Shown here one piece after another: positions 10,101 to 20,887 of a DNA stretch of 64,000 nucleotides. A model generated the notes under the pieces. The model had not been told where the DNA came from. It did not search any database and worked only from the letters and a program-made list of their open reading frames with translations. Numbering within the stretch: position 1 is the stretch's first letter; each line of letters begins with the position of its first letter. Made by a program: the position numbers and the translations under genes. Source of the DNA: Pieris napi (lineage: Eukaryota > Arthropoda > Insecta > Lepidoptera > Pieridae); the NCBI RefSeq assembly GCF_905475465.1, contig NC_062239.1, positions 1 through 64,000 on the forward strand, given 5' to 3'.

Positions 10101-13100
10101 AACCTCACACCCACCACGGTCACATACAAAGCCGCTTGGCTATGAGGCCCTTTTTAAAAAGGAATGTCCAATTACTTAACCACTTGTAATTGCCACCCTC
10201 GGCCTAGAGCGCATTGCTACGTTCTAAGCCTACACAGGAGTCTCAATATAGTTGGGTGCCCACTGCACACTATAGAAACTCAACCGTGCCCACTATGTAC
10301 GGTTTAAGCACTCGCCCGGCACCGTACAGCCCTACCAAAGGCCGAGAATAAATATAAATTTACACTCGGACCGGGAATCGAACCCGGAACCTCACACCCA
10401 CCACGGTCACATACAAAGCCGTTTGGCTATGAGGCCCTTAAAAAAGGAATGTCCAATTACTTAACCACTTGTAATTGCCACCCTCGGCCTAGAGCGCATT
10501 GCTACGTTCTAAGCCTACACAGGAGTCTCAATATAGTTGGGTGCCCACTGCACACTATAGAAACTCAACCGTGCCCACTATGTACGGTTTAAGCACTCGC
10601 CCGGCACCGTACAGCCCTACCAAAGGCCGAGAATAAATATAAATTTACACTCGGACCGGGAATCGAACCCGGAACCTCACACCCACCACGGTCACATACA
10701 AAGCCGTTTGGCTATGAGGCCCTTTAAAAAAGGAATGTCCAATTACTTAACCACTTGTAATTGCCACCCTCGGCCTAGAGCGTATTGCTACGTTCTAAGC
10801 CTACACAGGAGTATCGATATAGTTGGGTGCCCACTGCACACTATAGAATCTCAACTGTGCCCACTATGTACGGTTTAAGCACTCGCCCGGCACCGTACAG
10901 CCCTACCAAAGGCCGAGAATAAATATAAATTTACACTCGGACCGGGAATCGAACCCGGAACCTCACACCCACCACGAAAAAAGGAATGTCCAATTACTTA
11001 ACCACTTGTAATTGCCACCCTCGGCCTAGAGCGTATTGCTACGTTCTAAGCCTACACAGGAGTATCGATATAGTTGGGTGCCCACTGCACACTATAGAAT
11101 CTCAACTGTGCCCACTATGTACGGTTTAAACACTCGCCCGGCACCGTACAGCCCTACCAAAGGCCGAGAATAAATATAAATTTACACTCGGACCGGGAAT
11201 CGAACCCGGAACCTCACACCCACCACGGTCACATACAAAGCCGCTTGGCTATGAGGCCCTTAAAAAGGAATGTCCAATTACTTAACCACTTGTAATTGCC
11301 ACCCTCGGCCTAGAGCGTATTGCTACGTTCTAAGCCTACACAGGAGTATCGATATAGTTGGGTGCCCACTGCACACTATAGAATCTCAACTGTGCCCACT
11401 ATGTACGGTTTAAACACTCGCCCGGCACCGTACAGCCCTACCAAAGGCCGAGAATAAATATAAATTTACACTCGGACCGGGAATCGAACCCGGAACCTCA
11501 CACCCACCACGGTCACATACAAAGCCGCTTGGCTATGAGGCCCTTAAAAAAGGAATGTCCAATTACTTAACCACTTGTAATTGCCACCCTCGGCCTAGAG
11601 CGTATTGCTACGTTCTAAGCCTACACAGGAGTATCGATATAGTTGGGTGCCCACTGCACACTATAGAATCTCAACTGTGCCCACTATGTACGGTTTAAAC
11701 ACTCGCCCGGCACCGTACAGCCCTACCAAAGGCCGAGAATAAATATAAATTTACACTCGGACCGGGAATCGAACCCGGAACCTCACACCCACCACGGTCA
11801 CATACAAAGCCGCTTGGCTATGAGGCCCTTTAAAAAGGAATGTCCAATTACTTAACCACTTGTAATTGCCACCCTCGGCCTAGAGCGCATTGCTACGTTC
11901 TAAGCCTACACAGGAGTCTCAATATAGTTGGGTGCCCACTGCACACTATAGAAACTCAACCGTGCCCACTATGTACGGTTTAAGCACTCGCCCGGCACCG
12001 TACAGCCCTACCAAAGGCCGAGAATAAATATAAATTTACACTCGGACCGGGAATCGAACCCGGAACCTCACACCCACCACGGTCACATACAAAGCCGTTT
12101 GGCTATGAGGCCCTTAAAAAAAGGAATGTCCAATTACTTAACCACTTGTAATTGCCACCCTCGGCCTAGAGCGTATTGCTACGTTCTAAGCCTACACAGG
12201 AGTATCGATATAGTTGGGTGCCCACTGCACACTATAGAATCTCAACTGTGCCCACTATGTACGGTTTAAACACTCGCCCGGCACCGTACAGCCCTACCAA
12301 AGGCCGAGAATAAATATAAATTTACACTCGGACCGGGAATCGAACCCGGAACCTCACACCCACCACGGTCACATACAAAGCCGCTTGGCTATGAGGCCCT
12401 TTTAAAAAAGGAATGTCCAATTACTTAACCACTTGTAATTGCCACCCTCGGCCTAGAGCGTATTGCTACGTTCTAAGCCTACACAGGAGTATCGATATAG
12501 TTGGGTGCCCACTGCACACTATAGAATCTCAACTGTGCCCACTATGTACGGTTTAAGCACTCGCCCGGCACCGTACAGCCCTACCAAAGGCCGAGAATAA
12601 ATATAAATTTACACTCGGACCGGGAATCGAACCCGGAACCTCACACCCACCACGGTCACATACAAAGTTAAAAGGAATGTCCAATTACTTAACCACTTGT
12701 AATTGCCACCCTCGGCCTAGAGCGTATTGCTACGTTCTAAGCCTACACAGGAGTATCGATATAGTTGGGTGCCCACTGCACACTATAGAATCTCAACTGT
12801 GCCCACTATGTACGGTTTAAGCACTCGCCCGGCACCGTACAGCCCTACCAAAGGCCGAGAATAAATATAAATTTACACTCGGACCGGGAATCGAACCCGG
12901 AACCTCACACCCACCACGGTCACATACAAAGCCGCTTGGCTATGAGGCCCTTAAATAAAAGGAATGTCCAATTACTTAACCACTTGTAATTGCCACCCTC
13001 GGCCTAGAGCGTATTGCTACGTTCTAAGCCTACACAGGAGTATCGATATAGTTGGGTGCCCACTGCACACTATAGAATCTCAACTGTGCCCACTATGTAC

Positions 13101-14358
13101 GGTTTAAACACTCGCCCGGCACCGTACAGCCCTACCAAAGGCCGAGAATAAATATAAATTTACACTCGGACCGGGAATCGAACCCGGAACCTCACACCCA
13201 CCACGGTCACATACAAAGCCGCTTGGCTATGAGGCCCTTAAAAGGAATGTCCAATTACTTAACCACTTGTAATTGCCACCCTCGGCCTAGAGCGCATTGC
13301 TACGTTCTAAGCCTACACAGGAGTCTCAATATAGTTGGGTGCCCACTGCACACTATAGAAACTCAACCGTGCCCACTATGTACGGTTTAAGCACTCGCCC
13401 GGCACCGTACAGCCCTACCAAAGGCCGAGAATAAATATAAATTTACACTCGGACCGGGAATCGAACCCGGAACCTCACACCCACCACGGTCACATACAAA
13501 GCCGTTTGGCTATGAGGCCCTTAAAAAAGGAATGTCCAATTACTTAACCACTTGTAATTGCCACCCTCGGCCTAGAGCGTATTGCTACGTTCTAAGCCTA
13601 CACAGGAGTATCGATATAGTTGGGTGCCCACTGCACACTATAGAATCTCAACTGTGGCCACTATGTACGGTTTAAACACTCGCCCGGCACCGTACAGCCC
13701 TACCAAAGGCCGAGAATAAATATAAATTTACACTCGGACCGGGAATCGAACCCGGAACCTCACACCCACCACGGTCACATACAAAGCCGCTTGGCTATGA
13801 GGCCCTTAAAAAGGAATGTCCAATTACTTAACCACTTGTAATTGCCACCCTCGGCCTAGAGCGTATTGCTACGTTCTAAGCCTACACAGGAGTATCGATA
13901 TAGTTGGGTGCCCACTGCACACTATAGAATCTCAACTGTGCCCACTATGTACGGTTTAAACACTCGCCCGGCACCGTACAGCCCTACCAAAGGCCGAGAA
14001 TAAATATAAATTTACACTCGGACCGGGAATCGAACCCGGAACCTCACACCCACCACGGTCACATACAAAGCCGCTTGGCTATGAGGCCCTTTAAAAAGGA
14101 ATGTCCAATTACTTAACCACTTGTAATTGCCACCCTCGGCCTAGAGCGCATTGCTACGTTCTAAGCCTACACAGGAGTCTCAATATAGTTGGGTGCCCAC
14201 TGCACACTATAGAAACTCAACCGTGCCCACTATGTACGGTTTAAGCACTCGCCCGGCACCGTACAGCCCTACCAAAGGCCGAGAATAAATATAAATTTAC
14301 ACTCGGACCGGGAATCGAACCCGGAACCTCACACCCACCACGGTCACATACAAAGCCG

Positions 14359-14872
14359 AACCTAACCTAACCTAACCTAACCTAACCTAACCTAACCTAA
14401 CCTAACCTAACCTAACCTAACCTAACCTAACCTAACCTAACCTAACCTAACCTAACCTAACCTAACCTAACCTAACCTAACCTAACCTAACCTAACCTAA
14501 CCTAACCTAACCTAACCTAACCTAACCTAACCTAACCTAACCTAACCTAACCTAACCTAACCTAACCTAACCTAACCTAACCTAACCTAACCTAACCTAA
14601 CCTAACCTAACCTAACCTAACCTAACCTAACCTAACCTAACCTAACCTAACCTAACCTAACCTAACCTAACCTAACCTAACCTAACCTAACCTAACCTAA
14701 CCTAACCTAACCTAACCTAACCTAACCTAACCTAACCTAACCTAACCTAACCTAACCTAACCTAACCTAACCTAACCTAACCTAACCTAACCTAACCTAA
14801 CCTAACCTAACCTAACCTAACCTAACCTAACCTAACCTAACCTAACCTAACCTAACCTAACCTAACCTAACC
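14359..14872. repeat. Telomeric (CCTAA)n tract
   Basis: Apparently perfect CCTAA array between the truncated last SINE unit of array 1 and the poly(T) side of S2. Confidence 0.97.
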
Positions 14873-14889
14873 TTTTTTTTTTTTTTTTT

Positions 14890-15305
14890 ATGAAGGAGGT
14901 TAAAATGCACAAATGCAGGCCCGCGGGCGTATGCAGTCGCTACCGCGGGGACTGTGGGGATGGCGTTCTCAGAGTCCCTCTGCTAATCAGAGGGGAGAAG
15001 CCGGACCCACTAAAAATTCCTCCTGAACCCTCCATACCGCCTGCGGTACCAGACTACACCCATTCTGAATGAATGCCGTCCGGCACCACATTGAGCTCCC
15101 CGGGGGTCGCACTAGGCATTCAACCCAGAAAGCTCAGGCGGGTATGTCCGCATAAGGGCCTGGCGACGACGCAGTGGGACGCAGTTGGACCCACGCAACT
15201 ATGCGTATATTGGGCCCACCCTGCGCCTACCCACCCTTCACCTTGCCGTCGCCAAGCACAACCCCTCCGGCCGATTCAACGCACCTCCCGCTGGCGATCG
15301 ACGCC
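14890..15305 (-). other. S2 3'UTR, non-coding
   Basis: Aligns by eye with the S1 3'UTR (492-760) including the CCCGCGG hairpin near 14920-14950. Short frames here have no S1 counterpart and are not credible genes. Confidence 0.7.
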
Positions 15306-15612
15306 GGAAAACCGGCAAACCGGCCCCACGAAACCGAAAAACCGGTAAACCGGAAACCCGGCCCCATGAAACCGGAAAAACCGGTAAACCGAAAAACCGG
15401 AAAACCGGTAAACCGGCCCCACGAAACCAGAAAACCGGTAAACCGAAAAACCGGTAAAACCGGAAAACCGGCCCCACGAAACCAGAAAACCGGTAAACCG
15501 GAAAACCGGAAAACCGGTAAACCGGCCCCACGAAACCAGAAAACCGGTAAACCGAAAAACCGGAAAACCGGTAAACCGGCCCCACGAAACCAGAAGAACC
15601 GGCAAACCGGAA
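15306..15612. repeat. AACCGG-rich minisatellite in S2
   Basis: Imperfect tandem units built from AAAACCGG/TAAACCGG hexamer-octamer modules alternating with ccccacgaaacc spacers. It sits where S1 has its ORF2 C-terminal tail, and also occurs in the S4 fragment (23512-23643), so it is a feature of this sub-family. Confidence 0.85.
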
Positions 15613-15755
15613 GAACCGATCGCCATGCCTCATGGCTACCTAGTATTGCTGCAACAACACTCGGCAGCGAGAGGTCCGTCCAAACGACCGACACCAGGTC
15701 GAGACAGTGTTGCCTCAACCAAGTGGCACATTCGGCCAGGGTGTGCAGTCACCAC
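15613..15755 (-). pseudogene. Remnant of ORF2 C-terminus in S2
   Basis: The minus strand still encodes the equivalent of S1 ...LAECATW...LSLPSVVAA-LGS-EAWR..., the segment after the C-terminal zinc finger of ORF2. Part of it is frameshifted and it runs into the minisatellite. It shows that S2 descends from a two-ORF element by deletion of the endonuclease and RT coding region. Confidence 0.75.
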
Positions 15756-15806
15756 CCCTGAATCGCGGCACAGCGTCTCCAGATCCCCCCCAACAGGCTG
15801 GTGCAG

Positions 15807-17870
15807 CTATGATGGTTGTGCCACACCAACCTCCATGGGAGCGTTCCCCACAGTTGTCCCAGTCCTTTGGGCTCCCAGGCCCTTCGTCACCTTCGGAGGG
15901 TTGCAGGCCCTTCCCGCCATCTTATGGTCTGCTGGCTTCCCAGCCGTTGAGCAGACCGCGCAATGCAGCTCTTTCGAGCTGCATTCATTGGCCTTGTGGC
16001 CAGCAACCCCACATCGATAGCACACCTCCGCCAAGTCCATCGTTGAGTCACAAGTGGCTCGCACGTGACCCAACTTCTGGCACTTGTAGCACCTCAAAGG
16101 GCGGTCCTCTCGGATTTCAACCCGACAGGAGCTCCACCCAATGAGGAGCTTTCCTTGGCACACTTTCTGGGCGGCGGCGACCGGACACATGAGGAACATC
16201 TCCCCCAAGCCCCGTATCCCACGCCTCAAGATCTTACCCGGCTTGATCGCTTCAGCCAGGCACCCACCCATGGCAGCCACCGCCTCCGTCACATCCCTCT
16301 CAGTGACGCTGTCGTCAAGGTCCCGAATAAGGAGGTCCGCACATTTGACGGGCCTCCCCACCAAGGCCTCCCCCGACAGCACCACACGAAGCCTGTCCGC
16401 CAGGGCATCAGCCTTCTCCTCCCTATCAACCCCCGGCACCTCCAGCATCCGAGCTCCCGTTGCCGTTAGCCGGATGCTGATAGTTGCAATACCAATCTCA
16501 GCCAGGTTTATACCATTTCTTGCCTTGAGTAGCACATCGGCATACGTCACCCCCCGCTCCACCGCCTCCCTCCGCAATGTGATGACCACTGCGGCAGTTT
16601 TCGGCGGAGTGAGCGAAGGCTGCACCCTGGCAGACCTCTCTATAACTGCCAATCGCCCAGCCGAGGGCCCTGCGCCGCGACTCACTCCATGGTCCTCTGA
16701 CCGGCCCACACGGCCACTTCCCCCACTCACAGGGGGAAGGACCGACACAGCGGGAGAACCACCCTTCTTTCCCTTTCCCTTCTTTTTGCTGACGGTCGCC
16801 CAGCTTCCGTCACTAGGACCCCCAGAGCCCCGGGGCCCCGAAAGACCTGGGGCCTCCGGGACTCTGCTCCCCTCAAAATCTTCGGGTCCCTGGGTCCCCA
16901 CCACATTCGGAGCCACCATGCCCCGACCCCCCAACGAACCCTCACGGGTGCTTGAGCCCTCGGGCCCTGCGAAATTCGGGGCCACCGGCCCCCCCCTCTC
17001 CACAAAACGCTCGGGGGCTTTCGGACCACGCGCCGATGCCGCCAGCGGAGGACGCAGCACAGGCTCAGGGAGGAGCCTGTCCCCAATCCCCGCAAGCTTG
17101 GCATCTAGCATGCCCCCAACAGCCCGCATCACCTCCCCCATAAGGCTGTCCTTCACCCCATCCAAAAGCCCCTCCATCATTTGACGGAGGGCATCCGGAG
17201 TGGAGGGACCCTCCACCGACACGGGGTGTCCCTCTGTCTGCGCTAAGTGCGCTGTGCGCTCATTGAAGTCCCTCCTAAGGGACGCAAGCTCCAGACCCAG
17301 GTCTTTTACCTGGGCCCTCAGGCGAACATTGTCCCTTTGGAGACGCCTCCCCTCATCCCCTCCCAGGCATCTCTCCGCGAGATCCTCCACGATCTCAGCC
17401 ACCTCCTTGGCTGCAACCTTCAGGTCGCGGACAAACTCACCCTTGAGGTTGCCCGACTTCGTCGCAATTTCGAAAATGCGACGAACCCGCACAGCCGTCC
17501 GCTCCTTCATCTCAGCAATGCCAAGGAGGATGACATCGTCGAAATCCTCCTCCCCGGATGACCTCACTAACCTGATATCCACACTGGCGGGAGCCCCATA
17601 ATCGGAGACATTCCCCGCACCTTCTAACCTCTCTGCAAGGCGAGAGCGAGCGTTCTGACGCCGCAACTCTCCCTCCGCCTCCTCCAACCCAACCACATGA
17701 GAAGCCGCCTTTTTCGGCTTACCCTTGGCCGGTGGGGAGCAAGTTTCCTTGTTGTTCCCAACCGGGCTTTTTGTATGCGCCCGCTTCCTCTCACCGGAGC
17801 AATCCACGATACCCACATCGTCGTCACTATCCGAGGACGACGAAATCACCAACCCTTTAGCTCGCCTCAT
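15807..17870 (-). CDS. S2 ORF1: Gag-like RNA-binding protein with CCHC zinc knuckles
   Basis: 687 residues, start MRRAKGLVISSSSDSDDD, colinear with S1 ORF1 over its whole length. It has a serine/acidic N-terminus, a charged helical middle with RRLQRDNVRLRAQVKDLGL, a Gly/Pro-rich section, a basic KKKGKGKKGG block and C-terminal zinc knuckles CYKCQKLGHVRATC, CYRCGVAGHKANEC and CAVC...H...C. The frame is fully open although the element has no ORF2, which suggests selection on, or very recent loss from, an intact parent. Family role: binds and packages retrotransposon RNA and may target it to telomeric DNA. It stops (TAG, 15807-15809) in a region with no ORF2 start. Confidence 0.9.
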   Translation of the reverse strand: MRRAKGLVISSSSDSDDDVGIVDCSGERKRAHTKSPVGNNKETCSPPAKGKPKKAASHVVGLEEAEGELRRQNARSRLAERLEGAGNVSDYGAPASVDIRLVRSSGEEDFDDVILLGIAEMKERTAVRVRRIFEIATKSGNLKGEFVRDLKVAAKEVAEIVEDLAERCLGGDEGRRLQRDNVRLRAQVKDLGLELASLRRDFNERTAHLAQTEGHPVSVEGPSTPDALRQMMEGLLDGVKDSLMGEVMRAVGGMLDAKLAGIGDRLLPEPVLRPPLAASARGPKAPERFVERGGPVAPNFAGPEGSSTREGSLGGRGMVAPNVVGTQGPEDFEGSRVPEAPGLSGPRGSGGPSDGSWATVSKKKGKGKKGGSPAVSVLPPVSGGSGRVGRSEDHGVSRGAGPSAGRLAVIERSARVQPSLTPPKTAAVVITLRREAVERGVTYADVLLKARNGINLAEIGIATISIRLTATGARMLEVPGVDREEKADALADRLRVVLSGEALVGRPVKCADLLIRDLDDSVTERDVTEAVAAMGGCLAEAIKPGKILRRGIRGLGEMFLMCPVAAAQKVCQGKLLIGWSSCRVEIREDRPLRCYKCQKLGHVRATCDSTMDLAEVCYRCGVAGHKANECSSKELHCAVCSTAGKPADHKMAGRACNPPKVTKGLGAQRTGTTVGNAPMEVGVAQPS

Positions 17871-18636
17871 ATCAAGGTGCTACTAGATCCTACCCCCAAC
17901 TAACATTAGAGTCGACGACTCTATCCCCGACTCCACCTCCGTCCAGAACTCTACCCCTCTACCCAATAAATATATAAATAAATAAATAGATAAATGAATA
18001 TAGACCTGGCAACACCACACAAATACAATATTAATTCCAAAATCTTAATTCTAAAATCTTAATTCTAAATAATTAAAACTAAAATTTAAAGTCTTAATCC
18101 GCTTCGGTGTGACGAAGTCCAATCTTCGGACGCCCACTCACTTCGGTGTGAGAGACGTCCAACGCGTCACGGAAAAACCCCAACCTTGGCACCAAACTTG
18201 TAAACAACAAGATGGCGGACCGACGCTTCACTAGTTTGCCCGACCTTGGCACCCAACTAGCAAACAAGATGGCGGCCGACAATTCACTTGCTGCAACTTA
18301 TATTATATTGGCCAAATTAATGGGCCAAAGATAAATAATTGTAACACTCACGGTTGCACCGTAATCCCACAATAAAGACACATACAATTTATGTGTCGTC
18401 GCGACACATAAAAGGTAACACAAACACAAACACCGGGTCAATTTCCCCTCACTTTAGCCTTGTAGTTATTAAGAATATAACTACGAAGTGCACACAAACA
18501 TACAAAGAAGCAGTAATTGCTACTGAATCTTTTATGCCAACTCACAGGATTTTCCGCCACTAAAAACCCACCATTGGAATTTTCCAAACGCGGAGCGAAC
18601 GAAAACACAGTTGTCGCTACGACAGCTCGACGCGTA
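17871..18636 (-). other. S2 5'UTR
   Basis: Non-coding. Shares short blocks with the S1 leader (GTGAGAGACGTCC; caccgggtcaatttcc; the first ~50 nt) and is AT-rich near the ORF. No convincing gene. Confidence 0.7.
18589..18598 (-). promoter_or_regulatory. Shared 5'-end 10-mer TCGCTCCGCG (S2)
   Basis: Same 10-mer as in S1, about 39-48 nt inside the S2 5' end; candidate internal promoter element. Confidence 0.5.
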
Positions 18637-20032
18637 CTAAAAAGGAATGTCCAATTACTTAACCACTTGTAATTGCCACCCTCGGCCTAGAGCGTATTGC
18701 TACGTTCTAAGCCTACACAGGAGTATCGATATAGTTGGGTGCCCACTGCACACTATAGAATCTCAACTGTGCCCACTATGTACGGTTTAAACACTCGCCC
18801 GGCACCGTACAGCCCTACCAAAGGCCGAGAATAAATATAAATTTACACTCGGACCGGGAATCGAACCCGGAACCTCACACCCACCACGGTCACATACAAA
18901 GCCGCTTGGCTATGAGGCCCTTAAAAAAGGAATGTCCAATTACTTAACCACTTGTAATTGCCACCCTCGGCCTAGAGCGTATTGCTACGTTCTAAGCCTA
19001 CACAGGAGTATCGATATAGTTGGGTGCCCACTGCACACTATAGAATCTCAACTGTGCCCACTATGTACGGTTTAAACACTCGCCCGGCACCGTACAGCCC
19101 TACCAAAGGCCGAGAATAAATATAAATTTACACTCGGACCGGGAATCGAACCCGGAACCTCACACCCACCACGGTCACATACAAAGCCGTTTGGCTATGA
19201 GGCCCTTAAAAAGGAATGTCCAATTACTTAACCACTTGTAATTGCCACCCTCGGCCTAGAGCGTATTGCTACGTTCTAAGCCTACACAGGAGTATCGATA
19301 TAGTTGGGTGCCCACTGCACACTATAGAATCTCAACTGTGCCCACTATGTACGGTTTAAACACTCGCCCGGCACCGTACAGCCCTACCAAAGGCCGAGAA
19401 TAAATATAAATTTACACTCGGACCGGGAATCGAACCCGGAACCTCACACCCACCACGGTCACATACAAAGCCGCTTGGCTATGAGGCCCTTAAAAGGAAT
19501 GTTGAATTACTTAACCACTTGTAATTGCCATCCTCACACAGGAGTATCGATATAGTTGGGTGCCCACTGCACACTATAGAATCTCAACTGTGCCCACTAT
19601 GTACGGTTTAAACACTCGCCCGGCACCGTACAGCCCTACCAAAGGCCGAGAATAAATATAAATTTACACTCGGACCGGGAATCGAACCCGGAACCTCACA
19701 CCCACCACGGTCACATACAAAGCCGCTTGGCTATGAGGCCCTTTTAAAAGGAATGTCCAATTACTTAACCACTTGTAATTGCCACCCTCGGCCTAGAGCG
19801 TATTGCTACGTTCTAAGCCTACACAGGAGTATCGATATAGTTGGGTGCCCACTGCACACTATAGAATCTCAACTGTGCCCACTATGTACGGTTTAAACAC
19901 TCGCCCGGCACCGTACAGCCCTACCAAAGGCCGAGAATAAATATAAATTTACACTCGGACCGGGAATCGAACCCGGAACCTCACACCCACCACGGTCACA
20001 TACAAAGCCGCTTGGCTATGAGGCCCTTCCGA
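18637..20032 (-). repeat. SINE array 2: 5 units fused to S2
   Basis: Minus-strand units begin near 18637, 18921, 19206, 19491 and 19745 (+ coordinates). The T-run of the first unit follows the S2 5' end (cgcgtactaaaaagg on +). All units are of the tttaaacactcg variant. The unit near 19491 has a deletion of about 30 nt in its 3' part and a ttg substitution. The array ends gaggcccttcc then telomeric repeat. Confidence 0.9.
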
Positions 20033-20630
20033 ACCTAACCTAACCTAACCTAACCTAACCTAACCTAACCTAACCTAACCTAACCTAACCTAACCTAACC
20101 TAACCTAACCTAACCTAACCTAACCTAACCTAACCTAACCTAACCTAACCTAACCTAACCTAACCTAACCTAACCTAACCTAACCTAACCTAACCTAACC
20201 TAACCTAACCTAACCTAACCTAACCTAACCTAACCTAACCTAACCTAACCTAACCTAACCTAACCTAACCTAACCTAACCTAACCTAACCTAACCTAACC
20301 TAACCTAACCTAACCTAACCTAACCTAACCTAACCTAACCTAACCTAACCTAACCTAACCTAACCTAACCTAACCTAACCTAACCTAACCTAACCTAACC
20401 TAACCTAACCTAACCTAACCTAACCTAACCTAACCTAACCTAACCTAACCTAACCTAACCTAACCTAACCTAACCTAACCTAACCTAACCTAACCTAACC
20501 TAACCTAACCTAACCTAACCTAACCTAACCTAACCTAACCTAACCTAACCTAACCTAACCTAACCTAACCTAACCTAACCTAACCTAACCTAACCTAACC
20601 TAACCTAACCTAACCTAACCTAACCTAACC
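20033..20630. repeat. Telomeric (CCTAA)n tract
   Basis: Apparently perfect CCTAA array of about 600 bp. Confidence 0.97.
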
Positions 20631-20887
20631 TTTTTTTTTTTTTTTATGAAGGAGGTTAAAATGCACAATTGCAGGCCCGCGGGCGTATGCAGTCGCTACC
20701 GCGGGGACTGTGGGGATGGTTATCTCTTATCCCTCTGCTAACCAGAGGGGAGAAACCCGACCCACTAAAAATTCCTCCTAGGCCCTCCATATCACCTGCA
20801 GTGCCAGACACATCCATTCTGAATGAATGACATCTGGCACCGCATTGAATTCCCCGGGGGTCGCACAAGGCATTCAACCCAGGGAAT
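20631..20887 (-). mobile_element. S3: 5'-truncated 3' end of an S1-type element
   Basis: The T-run 20631-20645 follows CCTAACC. The body is essentially identical to S1 positions 492-732, then stops at agggaatt and continues straight into a SINE T-run. It contains only 3'UTR, with no coding capacity. Confidence 0.9.

Larger units (their letters stand above)
6863..14358 (-). repeat. SINE array 1: 27 head-to-tail tRNA-derived SINE units fused to S1
   Basis: Units of about 285 bp, all on the minus strand. Each begins (minus strand) with a tRNA-like head carrying box A (TAGCCAAGCGG) and box B (GGTTCGATTCC), and ends with a small hairpin (CAATTAC/GTAATTG), GGACATTCC and a short T-run of variable length. 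Units start on the + strand at about 6863, 7146, 7352, 7636, 7921, 8208, 8490, 8733, 9017, 9300, 9586, 9868, 10155, 10440, 10726, 10977, 11263, 11546, 11831, 12116, 12403, 12669, 12956, 13240, 13525, 13808 and 14093. Units 2, 7, 15, 21 and 27 lack part of the tRNA head. Three sequence variants are mixed in irregular order. The first unit's T-run joins the S1 5' end directly, and the last unit runs into telomeric repeat. No protein-coding gene is present. Confidence 0.92.
14873..18636 (-). mobile_element. S2: ORF1-only (non-autonomous) SART-like element
   Basis: The T-run at 14873-14889 joins CCTAACC as in S1. The 3' end (14890-15230) and the 5' end (terminating TACGCGTCGAGC, 18636) are both clearly related to S1, so the element is complete at both ends. 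Between them only ORF1 remains intact. ORF2 is reduced to a stretch of about 140 nt matching its extreme C-terminal coding region, next to an AACCGG-rich minisatellite. It should be able to make the ORF1 protein but must borrow a reverse transcriptase, most simply from an S1-type element. Confidence 0.85.

Noticed and set aside
6863..14358. Tandem array resembling a CRISPR array or a satellite DNA
   Set aside because: Units are ~285 bp with Pol III boxes, no unique spacers, and variable T-run junctions; a SINE concatemer explains it.
15174..15761. Plus-strand and minus-strand frames with PENRKTGKP or GFxVYRF repeats
   Set aside because: Both are translations of the AACCGG minisatellite in S2; not conserved in S1.
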